From positions 1,654,263 to 1,718,262 of the forward strand of contig JACSVZ010000028.1 of NCBI GenBank assembly GCA_014706295.1: a stretch of DNA of 64,000 nt, in the 5' to 3' direction. Below the pieces are notes generated by a model, which was given only the letters and a program-made list of their open reading frames with translations, was not told the DNA's origin and made no database searches. Origin of the DNA: Lycocorax pyrrhopterus obiensis. Taxonomy: Eukaryota > Chordata > Aves > Passeriformes > Paradisaeidae. Positions 10,701-22,186 of the stretch are shown here, piece after piece (within the stretch, counting starts at the first letter, position 1; each line of letters opens with the position of its first letter). The position numbers and the translations under genes are program-made.

Positions 10701-13700
10701 CCTCCTCCTCCTCCTCTTCCTCTTCTGACATCTCCAGGCTTCTCTCTGCAGCTTTAGCACTTTCTCCAGCCTCAGCTGCCTCAGCACTGAAGTTGATGGA
10801 GGGGCACAACTCATAAACTTTCATTCTGTAGAACTTGAAAGCGGAGCTGTTTTGATCCTGGAGAAACCTGAGCCAACAGAAAACCCAAAAATCCAGGGAA
10901 AATAAGGTCAGGAAGAGATTTTCTTCAGCTGGAACGATGCAAGATGTTAGAAATAAATCTCTGGTTGATTTTTGAGTGGTCACTCCAGGTGTGTTTGGGG
11001 AGAACTGGAGGATTCCCTTCCTACAAACAGCGATGTTCCCCCTAAGCTGATGTTCAGCAGCACTTCCCAAACCCTGCTGGGAAGAATTAATTCAGTGGAA
11101 TCATCTTGAAAATTCGCTTTTGTTTCAGGATTCAGGTTGATTATTAGGATCAAAAAGAAATAAATCTATGCATTTGGGAGAAGTGGGTTTGTTTTTTTTT
11201 TTCTGAGATATTTCAGATATTCACCATTAGTGGAGGTGCTGAAGACACCAGGGAGAATTGCCCCAAATCCTCTGTTCCTGAACACACTAAAAACAGAGAT
11301 CTCAGCAAAAAAAATGAAAGGAAAAGGAAGCATTTTGGTGTTTGTGATGGGTTTCCAGAGGAAGGTGCAGGTACTCACCAGAGGTCGGGGTTATCTGCAC
11401 TGTTGTCTATGCTGAACTGCTCGATTTCTGGTCCTACCTGAGCCACAAACTTGGCGAGTTTCTCTGCAGTTTCCATGGTTTTGGCATCCACTGCAAGGAA
11501 CAAAATGTTCTGTTAGCTTCACCCAGAGCCTGGAAAGGTCAGTGCAAGCTGAGAACTAGCCACTTAATAAAGAAATAGTAAAAGAAATGATGGTTAGGAT
11601 TTCCAGCAGAAATTCTTTTCACGGATAATTGGATTGCAGGAGAAACGTTTTTGCTTTAAAATTTCAAATCTAACCCCGAATCCTCACTCACCATCAGGAA
11701 ACTGAGAGGCCAACGGTGGGAAAAGCTCTGGTGATGCTGATAAATCCTCAGGATCTGCTTTTCCCTCTGCTGGCACAGAAACCTCGGAGCTGGTGGCACC
11801 TTGGGAGGCCGAGGTGGCGTCGAGGGCAGGGCTCTGCTGGGACAGGCTGGAATCTGGCACGGAAATCTTTGCCTGCATTGAACCTGGAAGATGTTTGTCT
11901 TGGTGCTTCAGCACTGTCCCGGCTGACAGCACAGTCTGGGTGCCTGTGGTTGCTCTCCTCACCTTCCTCGCCCTGGTGCCACGGGGTGGGAGAATTCCAA
12001 GTTTTTTCCTCTTGAAAAGCCTCCTTTTAATGCTGGCGACTTTCCTGGCGTAGAGCATGGCCCGCAGGGACTCTGGGGCAGCTCCCTCCCCACCCACGGT
12101 CCTTCTCTGCACCTCTGACAGCCTCAGCCTGTAATATTTGTACTCCAGACTGTCCTCGTCAGACAGGAACCTGAGGAACACAGAAATGAAAGGAGAACTC
12201 AGCTGAAAATCTTAATTTTTCAAGCCAGGAAATCTCAGAGATCCAGCTTTTTTTTTTTTTTTTTTTTTCCCAGGTGTCTAGCGTGAGGCTGAGCAGGTTT
12301 TTCTGGGAATAACAAGTCTGGAGCAGCAAGGAAAAGTGTGCCAAGCAAATAAATAATGGAGGGGTTTGACATAAATCGTTTGGGTAATTAATCAGCTCAC
12401 ACACGGAGAGGTGCTGTCATACATTGGAGATGTCTCAGCTTCCCTTTTCCAACTTTTTTCGTGGAACTCTAAATCCTGTTACCTTGCTGGGTGTCTCCAT
12501 CACCTGTATTTGCTCCTAAATGCAAATTGCTTTTAACACCTCGGATTTGGATCGACAAAGAGCCATTATTGGCACATCAAAAGGAGCGGGATCTCCTCCC
12601 CACAACACAAACACCAGGATCATTTCCAGGGACAGCAGGATAATTAACTCCAGGAAAACATTCTCCAAAAAAAAAAAAAAAGCTGATTAAATATACAATA
12701 GGCTTTGATCTTTTCCATTGAGTGAAACGCTGAACTTAATTACATCTACTCCAAATATCCCAGCCCCAGTTCCCACACACCCACCAATATTCGGGACAGT
12801 TCTTCTGAGCATTCCTGTCTTTGGCAGACAAAGTTCCTGACACGATGCTGGTCACCAGCTGCTCAATTGTGTCCACAACTTTCCTGTCAGCTCGTTGGGG
12901 GGCTGTGGGGAGAAATAAAAACCAATCAAATCCACTCGTTGTTTTATTCTCATCAGCAGAGTGACAAGATGCTGTATTTTTTATTTTTTCACAGGTTGAT
13001 ATTTGCAATTTTTCAAGGTATTATCAGCAAACAGAACCCCAGGGTGGCTGGGGTGGGAAGGGACATCTGGAGATCCCAAACTAATGAAACCATAAAAATC
13101 AAACACATCCTGCAAAGCATCTCCCAGCAGTTCCCTCCCTTTTACCTTTGGTGTCAGGGGAGGGAGCCTTGAGCTGCTCCGTGGATTCCGGCTCTGGTTT
13201 TTTCATCTGGATGGGGTATCCACTCTTCTCCAACCAAGCCTTCAAGTTCTCAATGTACTCCCTCCCAAACAGCGTCGAATCATCAAAATTGGGGAATAAT
13301 GTCGGTGCTGGAGCCATCTCCTGGAGCCCCACAGCCTCCAGGATTTTCTCCTGCCTGAAAACAGAGGCCAGAGCAAAGGTCTGCCCCAGCAGGGCCAGGG
13401 ATTTACGACAGAGGGACACGGTGGTCTCGAAAGCGTTGGCCATTTCTCTGGGATTGCCAAACCCATTGGTTTTAATGCTCAACTCATAGGCATTGCAGGC
13501 CATCAGCAGCGGGGTGACCCCCTTGAGGAGGCGGTCCTGGAGCCTCATGATGTATTTATCAAAAGGTTTGATGATCTCAAAGAAACAATTCTTGGTTTTC
13601 ACAGCCCCCTTGTCCAGCAGCATGTTTAAAAACTCGTTGTCCACCTTGGGGGTTTTCAGGGCAGCGTGCTGTAAACTCTTGATGGTGAAGAAACAATAAT

Positions 13701-15935
13701 CTCTGTGCTCTGGCCTCAGGGAGCACTTGAAGGAGGCCAACATTTTGGCACAGGTCTCAGTCTCCAGCTCGAAGAGGGCCCCGAAGAGCCGTGAGAACTC
13801 GGCGTCGTTTTTGATGGCGTGGAACCCGGCCCACTTGATGATTTCGATGCCGAAGGTGGAAAAAATGTCAGATTTATCCACCAGGTCGAAATTGAGGTTC
13901 CTGAACACGTGGGCCGGCTTTGGCAGCCTCAGGATGGGTCTCTGAGCTGCCAGAGGGCGTGGGGGCAGCTTGGGGTTGGGGCGCTGCTGGAGGGGCACCG
14001 GCCTCTGGTTGGGGCGTTCAGCAGCTTCCAGAGGCTGATCCAGAGGTTTGGGATCGAGGCCCGGCTGGGGCTTTTTCACGTTCCACTTCTTGAGGGGGGC
14101 TTTGACGTCTCCTTTGAACACTTTAGCTTTCACCATCCCCCTGGTGAGGCGCTTGCCCCTCAGGATCCTCCCCCTGCCGACGCCTCCCCTCCGCAGCGGG
14201 GGCCGGAATTCGCTGTCTGGCGCCCCAAACTCCACCTCGTATTCCTGGTTCTCCCCGCTGCCATATTCCTCTTCCATGAGCCCAGGTGACCTGAAATCCC
14301 CTAAAATATCCGAGGAGCTAAAATCAGGTTCGTGTGGCCCGCTGCCTTCCCAGGAATCCGAGGGGCCATAGTCCTGCTCGTGAGGTGCCAGGCCCCCATA
14401 GTCCCTCTCCCGCCCGTATTCCCGGTTTTGGTGTCCGTACTCCCGGTTGTGAGGAGCAGGGTGCCCGTATTCCCTGTTTTGGGCAGCTGCACGCCCGTAT
14501 TCCCGGTTTTGGGAAGCGGGACGCCCGTAATCCCGGCCGAATTCCCGCTCCCGGGGCGTGGGGCGGCCGAATTGTTCGTGGAAATAATTTTCCTTGCGGA
14601 GCAGAGGGCTGGCGGGTCTGTAGGAAGGGCCGGGATAGTCTTCCCGGGGATAATCTTCCCTGGGATCCTCGCTCCAGTCCTCGTGCTGGGAGTTGTCGTG
14701 AGGGAACCTCCCGTCGTCGTGGAAGCTCTGGTTGTAGCGGGGCCGGGGCAGCGGCCTGGAGTGAGCTGGGGAAATAAAACCAGGAGGACATTTAGGGGCT
14801 GAAAAGAGTCAAAATACCGAAATTCCTGAAGGAAATCCACATATCTGACTTCAGGATATTCCCACATTCCAGTCCCTACAGAGACTGAGGAGCGCAAGTT
14901 CTCCTCTAAACCCCAGTTTTTCTTTGCTCATCACTTTCTCAGATCTTGATCTTCTACTGGGGTTCCTGAGACATAAAACCCATCAAAACACTGAACTTTC
15001 AGCTTCCCAGAATTAAAATTGTCAAAGACCTCCAAGATCATCAACTCCAAGCTTAGACCAATCCCCACCTTGTCACCCAGACCAGATTTCCCAGGAGGAA
15101 TTCCGCAGTCGGACAGAAACTCCTATCTCCTACAAACTCAACCACAATTATCTAATTATTGCAGGAAATTCTAGTATTTCTCATTATCCAAGATCCCCGT
15201 TCCCCAGTCCCAGAAGTTCAATACAGAAAGTAAAGAATACTTGAAAAAAATTGAAGTATTTAATATAAATTATTTCTTCGGGGCTCATACAAGTCTAAAA
15301 ATAACAGATTTCATTTTAAAGCTCTCCTATGAACGTCCATCCCTGCGAATGTGATCCAAGTGTTTTGCTGGACATTTTATATCTCAAATTCAGGAGGTAA
15401 AATAAATTTGGGGATCACGTTTTGTGTTACGTTCATGAGGTCTATGTCCTGCTTTGAGCTTTTTCTCCAAAAATAACACCAAACACAAAGACCCAAAGGC
15501 TTCCAGTGCACTCCTACATTTATTTAACTTATCAGCCATCAACAGAATTCCATCCTGCAGCAACGTCCCTGGAGACCTCGCTGAAATTGGACCCACTCTC
15601 TGATGCTGCCTGAACAGAATTCCTTTGTCTGAATTTCCATTTTTTCCCCCCCCCGCCTTAGAATTTGCACGGTGTCAGTCCTGCCCAGCTGTTCGCCTCT
15701 CCCATAAAAATGGATGTGGAAAAACACCAGCACAAGGCAAATAAATGGCAGGCGATGGAAGGCTGCTCCCGGAACAGCCGGCACATCCCCCGGCGCGTCC
15801 GTCATCCCGCTCTTCCCTACCTTTGAAATGATGGATGGTGTCCCCCGCGGCATCGCTCCGCTCCATGCGGTACCGTTTAACTTTGTCCTGCACCACGGCC
15901 TCGAACGTCTCCCGGGTGATCCTCCGAGAGGCCAT
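7797..15935 (-). CDS. SUGP2: SUGP2: SURP and G-patch domain-containing protein 2
   Basis: Putative splicing-associated nuclear protein. I join nine coding exons: 15935-15821, 14765-13146, 12902-12785, 12170-11692, 11490-11379, 10867-10356, 9858-9794, 8983-8847, 7917-7797. All junctions are GT-AG and in phase, giving 1092 codons (human about 1082, from memory). The ATG at 15935 was chosen because MASRRI resembles the human start; an in-frame ATG at 15983 lies upstream of a likely acceptor. Residues 113-160 hold Tyr-Gly repeats. The large second exon carries the best-conserved block, around FGIEIIKWAGFHAIKND. SURP modules lie at about 579-635 and 780-835, each split by an intron inside its Trp-Phe pair (EYW/FLSDE, DLW/FLQDQ). 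An acidic Glu run at about 863-880, basic PRKRISSK and KKKKKPK stretches, and a G-patch at about 1018-1051 (GFQMLQKMGW, GHGLG) follow. The C-terminus is DVFRQRMIQMYRQKRASK. It is divergent from ARMC6. Confidence 0.95.
9165..9385. repeat. AT-rich TCCTTTAAAAAA minisatellite in a SUGP2 intron
   Basis: About fifteen degenerate units of 'attcctttaaaaaa' with variable A-run length fill this part of the intron between the two exons encoding the KKKKK/G-patch region. Intronic, no coding role. Confidence 0.85.
10130..10267. repeat. 69-bp tandem duplication in a SUGP2 intron
   Basis: Copy 1 (10130-10198) and copy 2 (10199-10267) are almost identical, starting 'cactttaaaaa' and ending 'aagcaacaa'. The near-identity suggests a recent duplication. 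It lies about 90 bp downstream of the exon ending at 10356. Confidence 0.9.
13030..13085 (-). mobile_element. CR1-like fragment in a SUGP2 intron
   Basis: 'ccccagggtggctggggtgg' then 'gaagggacatctggagatc' resembles the region of CR1 and related avian repeats normally read as 'gttggaagggacctctggagatcatc'. Short and degraded. Confidence 0.5.
15020..15115 (-). mobile_element. CR1 fragment in SUGP2 intron 1
   Basis: 'aaagacctccaagatcatca', 'accaatccccaccttgtcac' and 'ccaggaggaattcc' match the inner 3' part of avian CR1. It sits between the first two coding exons. Confidence 0.65.
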
Positions 15936-17100
15936 TTTCCCCCCTGCAGCCGCCCCGCACAACGCGGCCCCCGCCCGGGGCACGGCCTGGCGCGGGCCCG
16001 GGGTCCCGCGGGGCGCCGAGCTCCCGCCGCGGCCTGAGGGGAGGCGCAGCCTGAGGGGAGCCTCACGCTTCCCCGCCGCCCCCCCGGCCGCTCACCGCCC
16101 CCCGCGCAGCGCCGGGAGGAGGAGCCGGAGCCGGAGCGGAGCCCGCGCCCGCCCCGCCCTCACCGAGGCGGCCCCGCCCGCCCCGGCCCCGCCGCCGCCG
16201 CCGCCTCCCGCCACACCGGGACCTCCCAGCGGGCCGCGGCCGGACACGCCCCCTCCGCCGGTAGCCACGCCCCTCCCGCCGGCCCCGGGACTCCCGGAGA
16301 CCGCTGCTGGGCACGCCCCCTTCTAGGCCACGCCCCCGAGCCGGTCTAACCGCGCCTCCGCCCTCACAGCGGCCGCGCCTGGCCACGCCCCTCAGCCGTT
16401 CACCACGCCCCCAACCGCGGTTGGCCGCGCCCCCGGACAGGCGGATCCCGCCCCCTCCCGCCGCGCCTGCGCCGCGCGGAGCCGCCTCATCCGCTGCAGG
16501 CGGGCGGTGCTGGCGCAGCGCTGCGGGCGCGGGGCGGTGCTAACGGTGCGGGCGCGCTGGCGGTAAGCGGAGCGGGAGCGAGTGGAGCGGCCCGCGGCCT
16601 CCCGCTCTGGGGGCGGGGCGCTGGGGCAGCCGCTGCCCTGCGGGCGCACCTCGGCACGCGCCGCATACCGCGCGTGCGTGGGAGCGGCCGGGCGCGGAAC
16701 GTTGCGCCTGCGCGCTGCGGCGCCCCGCGCTCTTTTTCGCTCGCCGTGAGGGCGAACGGCGCGAGTTTAGGCAGCGGCGCATGCGCGGAGGGGGCAGGGC
16801 CTGCGTACGGCAGCCGAGTGGGGCCGTCCCGCCCTCGCCTTTTGTCCGGCGGGGGCGGCCGGCGGGAGCCCAGGTGGGTCGTGAGGGGAAGCGGGGCCGC
16901 GGCTGCGCCCCGGAGCTCCCCCGGCACTGCCGCCTTCCTTCAGGGCCTTCTCCGCGTCGCTGGGAGCAGCGGGGTGGGATCCCGCAGGCTGGCGGGGCCT
17001 GCTGAGGGGGTGTGGGATGCGCCGGGGCCCGGGAGGAGCGGGGTAGGGGCGGGCTGAAGGGCCGGGACCGTGACGGGGCACGGTGCCCTCTGTGCCGCAG
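15936..17100. promoter_or_regulatory. Bidirectional CpG-island promoter of SUGP2 and ARMC6
   Basis: About 1.1 kb of very GC- and CpG-rich DNA separates the two divergent start codons (15935 minus, 17380 plus). A palindromic NRF1-type site GCGCATGCGC lies at 16777-16786 and a related TGCGCCTGCGCG at about 16704. Both genes appear to have a non-coding first exon. For ARMC6 a donor CAG|GTGGGT ends it at 16873, with its acceptor at about 17342. For SUGP2 a candidate donor GTGAGC falls at 16095 (minus), with acceptor CTGCAG| ending at 15944. No TATA box is evident, as expected for this promoter class. Confidence 0.8.
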
Positions 17101-17379
17101 CGAGAGCCGTGTCACGGTGACAAATCCTGAAACGCCATCAAAATCCTGAAATGCTGCTGAAATATGTCCTTATCCTTCTTAATTGCCATATTTTTCCCGT
17201 TAAATAAAAATCCGGCCATGCCTTTGTATATTTTTCATTTAGAGTTCTGAGCTTTTGTTTTGAGGAAGAGCAACCCTCTTGCTTTGTTTCTGGTTGGCAT
17301 TAGAAGGTTTTGCACTAAAAGTAGCTGTGGTCTCTCTCAACAGCAGGACACGGAGGTGCTTTCGTCCCATCCCGGGAAA

Positions 17380-20300
17380 ATGGGGTCCAAACAGATCGCC
17401 CAAGAAACGTTTGACGATGCAGTGCAGGAGAACATCACCGAGTTCGAGATGGATCCAGAGGAGGCTGTGAGAGAAGCTGTGCAGCAGTTTGAGTCCCAAG
17501 GTATTGTACATGCAGCTGCTTTTGCAGCTCGGGTTGTTACAGGCTGAGGTTTTACAAATCCCAAGGTTTAAGCGAAAGCTGCAGGCAAAGATGGATCATC
17601 CAGCATTGGAAAGGAGCCTTTGTGAAGTGGAACAGAGACACCATTAATGCTGACCTGGTTTCGTGGATTAATTATGACTGGAAAACTGCTTAGAGGGAAA
17701 CTGGAGGGCAAAATTTGGTCAGTGAAATTAAATTCTTTCTTTTTCCCCCTCAACTGACATCTAGCTTTGTTCCAGGATGAATTTGACCTTACACTCAGAA
17801 TTTAACATTTCAGCATCTTTACAACAAGTTCATCTTTGTTCTCCGCGGCGAGCTTGGCCTGTTTTCCCTAGAACTGGAACTAATACTGTTTATTTGACTA
17901 TAATGATCTTGGAACCGATATTAATCTTGGTTTTATTTCCCATTTTAGGTGTGGACCTGAGCAATATTGTGAAAGCTGTGCGACCTCCTGCCTCCGAGAA
18001 TGGGCAGAGGCAAAAGCATCAAATCCTGCTGGTAGGAGCACAAATTGATGATGTCTCCTAAGGATCAGGGTTATATAATAATATAAGTACTAGGCCAACT
18101 TCTGCCTCTGTCCCATTTCTCTGGGAGCTCTTCAGGCAGTTAATCCCATTTATTCTTCGAACTGGGAATTATATAAAAATTCCAAGAGCTTCTTGGACTT
18201 TTCAGGGGAGGATCTGTGTAAGTGAGGTGGGGGTCAGGCTCTGCTCCAGGGACAGGACAAGAGGGAACGGCCTCAAACTGTGCCAGGGGAGGCTCAGGTG
18301 GGACATCAGGAGGAATTTCCTCATGGAAGGAGTGGTGAGGCCTTGGAAAGGGCTGCCCAGGGAGGTTTGAGGTGTCCAAGCAGTAATGACAGGATGTGGC
18401 ACTCAGTGCTCTGGGCTGGTGACAAAGAGGGGATCAGTTCCCCTATCCCACGTTGCTCCAAGCCCCGTCCAACCTGGCCTTGGACACTTCCAGGGCTGGA
18501 ACATGCTGGTGGGACCCAGTTCACCTGCTGCTGGTCAGACTGGTGCCCAGTGGAGGTGTAGCAGTGGCGGGAGAGGGAAGTCTCTGTCGCTCCAAGGGTT
18601 CTGTGCACGAAGCCCAAATGCTGCTCTTTAAGACAGCCATTACTCCCGTACCATCAAACTGATTTTAAACTTAAAACTATCACTAAAAATAAACAAGTTG
18701 CTCTTGTTCCTGCACAGTTCAGGTGCAAAACTAACCCTTGGTGTCTCCCTCAGACCCTGGATGCCCTGGGGAGCACCGTGGCCGAGTCGGACGTGGCGGA
18801 GCTGCCGGAGCAGCTCTCGGCCTTCGCGGCGCACTGCAAGGAGCAGCTGGCGTTCCGCTACCTGGCCGGCCAGAACGGGGCCTACCCCGTGGTGTTCTCT
18901 GCCTGCCAGCTGGCTTCAGGAGACAGGGATTTACTGCTCCAAGCCTTCTCCACCCTGTCTGCCTTGCTGGATGGGCAGCCAGACCTGCTGGACGCCGCCG
19001 GGCAGGAGCTGCTGCTGCAGACCCTGCGGGAGCAGCGGGAGGACGCGGAGATGACGCTGGCGGGGATCCGCTGTGTCCGGCACGCCTGCCTCAAACACGA
19101 GCAGAACAGGCAGGACTTTGTCAAGGGTGGGATCCTCCCTCTCCTCACTGGAGCCATTATCCAGCACGGGAACAGCGCTGACGTGGTCAGGACGGCGGCC
19201 TCGGCCCTCAGGATCATGACCTTTGACGATGACATCCGTGTGCCCTTTGGTCACGCCCACGACCATGCCAAGATGATTGTTTTGGAAAACGATGGGTTAA
19301 GAGTCCTCATTGAAGCTGCAAAAGGTAAAATTAACCCCGGGGCTGTTAATCCTCATCGGGAATCACCCAGGGTTTCTTCTCTTACTGTCTCGGGAATCAC
19401 CTGTGATTTCTTCTCTCATTGTCTAACTTGAAGCTCCTCAGAGGTGATTCAGGAATTTGTCACTGAAATTCGGTTTAATTCTGTCGATGAAATGTGCCCT
19501 GAGAGAGCCAAAAAGTGCCACTGTGGTGCTGCTGATAACCTCAGGAGCAGTCCGATATCAGAGCTGTTTGTCGCTGTATTTAGGAAGTGTTTTACAGGTT
19601 TAGGGGCAGTTACTTCTGCCGAGTTGCTTCTTGCCAAGAAAACACGTTCTGACTCTGCCTAGAAACAGGTGCCATCTCCTGTTTTAATTTAAGAAGTTAA
19701 ATATATTGTTTCCTACTTTATAGATTTAACAAATTCATTCTGCAGGACCCTCCCTGCCTGTAGTTACTCCATCCCTCCTCTCTCCTCCGCAGCGTTCACG
19801 GATAACTCCGGGGTTCTCAGTGAGCTCTGTGCCACCCTCTCTCGCCTCTCTGTCAGGAATGAATTCTGCCAAGAAATTGTGGACCTTGGGGGCTTAAATT
19901 TTATGGTGACTCTCCTGGCTGACTGCATGGATCACCCGGTGAGCAGTGGGAAGTGCTTTGGGAATGGGTTGGAGGGAACATCTCATTCTAAGGAATGAGG
20001 TTCATTTTAATGAGTGAGCCTTAGCCCGTGCGGTATTTTAGGTGCAATTAGGGTTGAAACCCCTCTGATCCCCATTTACAGCCACATAGGCAGAACTAAA
20101 TGCTCTGCAGGTAAGGTTTGTGAGCTTATAGTTAAGTTACTCTTGGGTCTTCCACCCTCCAAGAGCAGAACTCTGCCTGCTCCCAGAAAAGCTGAATGGT
20201 TTTCCACCATTCCAACTGGAAGAGATTCAGGAGGCTGTAGATGCTCAAGTCCCAGAGGTTGATGTTTGATTCTTTGAGCTTCACTGATGGTCTGGCAAGA

Positions 20301-22186
20301 AATTTTCAGGGTCCCTTATGTGGCAAGAAAGTGACTGAGGGTAGAGTTGCTCTTTATAACTGATAACCACAAGCCTTGGCATGGAGTTGCTGGGGGATGT
20401 TCTGGTTGGCTTTCCAAAGTCTCCAACTCTCTCTGCTGCTTTTTGACCTGTTTTTTTCTCCATGGAGCAGGACGTGGTGAAGCAGGTGCTCAGTGCCATC
20501 CGTGCCGTGGCCGGGAATGACGACGTCAAAGACGCCATCGTGGATGCCGGGGGCACTGACCTCATCGTGCTGGCCATCAGCCACCACCTGGGCAATCCTC
20601 AGGTACCCTCCAGGGGCTTGGGAATTCCCTCTGGGATGGGGATGGGGCTCAGCTTGAGCTGCAGGATGTGCATTTGCAGCTGAGCAAGGTATAAACCTTG
20701 AATACTCAGTTGTAGATCGCATGCCTCTAAATATTTGTGTGAATTTAAGTTTTTCCACCATGTATTGTTTTATTTTTTCTTGTTCCTGAATCACACGGGT
20801 AGTGGAGACCGTGTTTTACACCTCTGGCATGCAGAACACAGAATCATGAAGGTTGGAAATACCTCTAAGATCATTATTCCAACCCTCCCCTTTGTTTACG
20901 TGCCAGAGCAGCAGGATGCCGCAGTGGGAGAAACTTCGAAACAATAAAAATAAATCCAAAACTGCCATAAAAGGAAACAAACCCCACTTTTATTTCCCTT
21001 AAAGCCACGTTTCCAGGCAGTGAGCGTGCTCCTCTCTGTGTTGCAGATCTGTGAGCAGGGCTGTGCAGCCCTGTGCATGCTGGCCCTGCGCAAGCCCGAG
21101 AACTGCAGCGTCATCATGGAGGGCGGTGGGGCCCTGGCAGCCCTGCAGGCCATGAAGGCTCACCCACGAGAGGTGGCTGTCCAGGTATGTCCCTCGCAGC
21201 ACTTGGTGAGTCAGTCAGGACTGCCCTTGGCTCTGTTGTCTGTTCCTGTGGGATTTTTCCCTTTACTCATCAAATTCCAACAGGTTTTGAGGGTGTTGGG
21301 AAGGCAGTGACTCAGTGCAGCCCCCCCTACATTTGTCACCCTGATCTGCTCAGAGCAAAACTTAATTTAGGTTTCAAATCCAGCTGGATGCAGGTTCTTA
21401 AAACTGTGGAATGCCACACTCCTCTTCCCGGCATTCCTTTTCCTCCTCCTGGAAAGAGCAGAATGAGGATGGGCTCCTTCCAACCCAGCCAGTGCCATCT
21501 TTCTCCAGAATCAAATAAACCACCTGCATGGCAAGAAGTTTGCCCCTGGTTTCTCCTGCAGGTTTCAGCAGGTTCTGTGTTCACTTTTGTGCTTTCCAGA
21601 GTATTAAAATACCATAGAAAATATTTTCTGAAGGAGTAGTTTTGAGTTAAGTGCCTGGAACAGCATAGGAGGGGTGGGAAGGTGGGGCTGCTGCACTGGA
21701 GAATTCTCTCTTAGTGTTATTTAAAAATTAATTGGTATTGGCTGGTGCTGGATATTTGTACAGAGATTTGGTTGTCCAAAGTTCAACAGGGAATAACATC
21801 CATGGATCTCATTCTTCCAAGGAACAATTTGTTGCTCTCTGCAGCATCTCACATTTGAGTTTCTCAAGAAATACTCTTTAGCTGGAGTCAGATCTGCTTT
21901 GTGTGTGCCAAAATCTCCCATGGCTGTGTTTCCCTGAACCCCACTGACCCCTGTGCTTGCCCTGTGTCCCCAGAAACAGGCCTGCATGCTGATCCGCAAC
22001 CTGGTGTCCCGGAGCCGGGACTTTTCCCAGCCCATCCTGGAGATGGGAGCCGAGAACCTGATCACGGAGGCTCGCGCGGCGCACAGGGACTGCGACGACG
22101 TGGCCAGGGCTGCCCTCAGGGACCTGGGCTGCAAAGTGGAGCTGCGGGAGCTGTGGACGGGCCAGAAGGGGAGCCTGGCTCAGTGA
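17380..22186 (+). CDS. ARMC6: ARMC6: armadillo repeat-containing protein 6
   Basis: Armadillo-repeat protein of poorly defined function, expected to form an alpha-helical solenoid for protein binding. Eight coding exons: 17380-17500, 17949-18031, 18754-19324, 19793-19938, 20471-20602, 21047-21184, 21974-22186, joined GT-AG in phase, total 467 codons (human isoforms about 476-501, from memory). Counted strictly that is seven exons with the ATG, plus one upstream non-coding exon ending at 16873. The ATG at 17380 (context GGGAAAATGG) follows an acceptor by about 35 bases and gives [11 protein letters not shown], like the shorter human form. Diagnostic blocks are [74 protein letters not shown] and the C-terminal [17 protein letters not shown]. 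Repeats span roughly residues 130-450. Relative to human, a short insert before VKQVLS is absent. Its N-terminal exon resembles that of the divergent neighbour SUGP2. Confidence 0.95.
18230..18505. mobile_element. Composite CR1 fragments in ARMC6 intron
   Basis: 18240-18430 reads as plus-strand CR1 ('gacaggacaagagggaacgg', 'aggaggaatttcctcatgga', 'ggaaagggctgcccaggga'). 18445-18500 ('gctccaagccccgtccaacc', 'tggccttggacacttccag') is a CR1 3' end on the minus strand. Two insertions or an inversion therefore meet here. Confidence 0.75.
20835..20890 (-). mobile_element. CR1 3'-tail fragment in ARMC6 intron
   Basis: 'cacagaatcatgaaggttgg' followed by 'taagatcattattccaacc' matches the CR1 terminus in reverse orientation. 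Confidence 0.6.
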
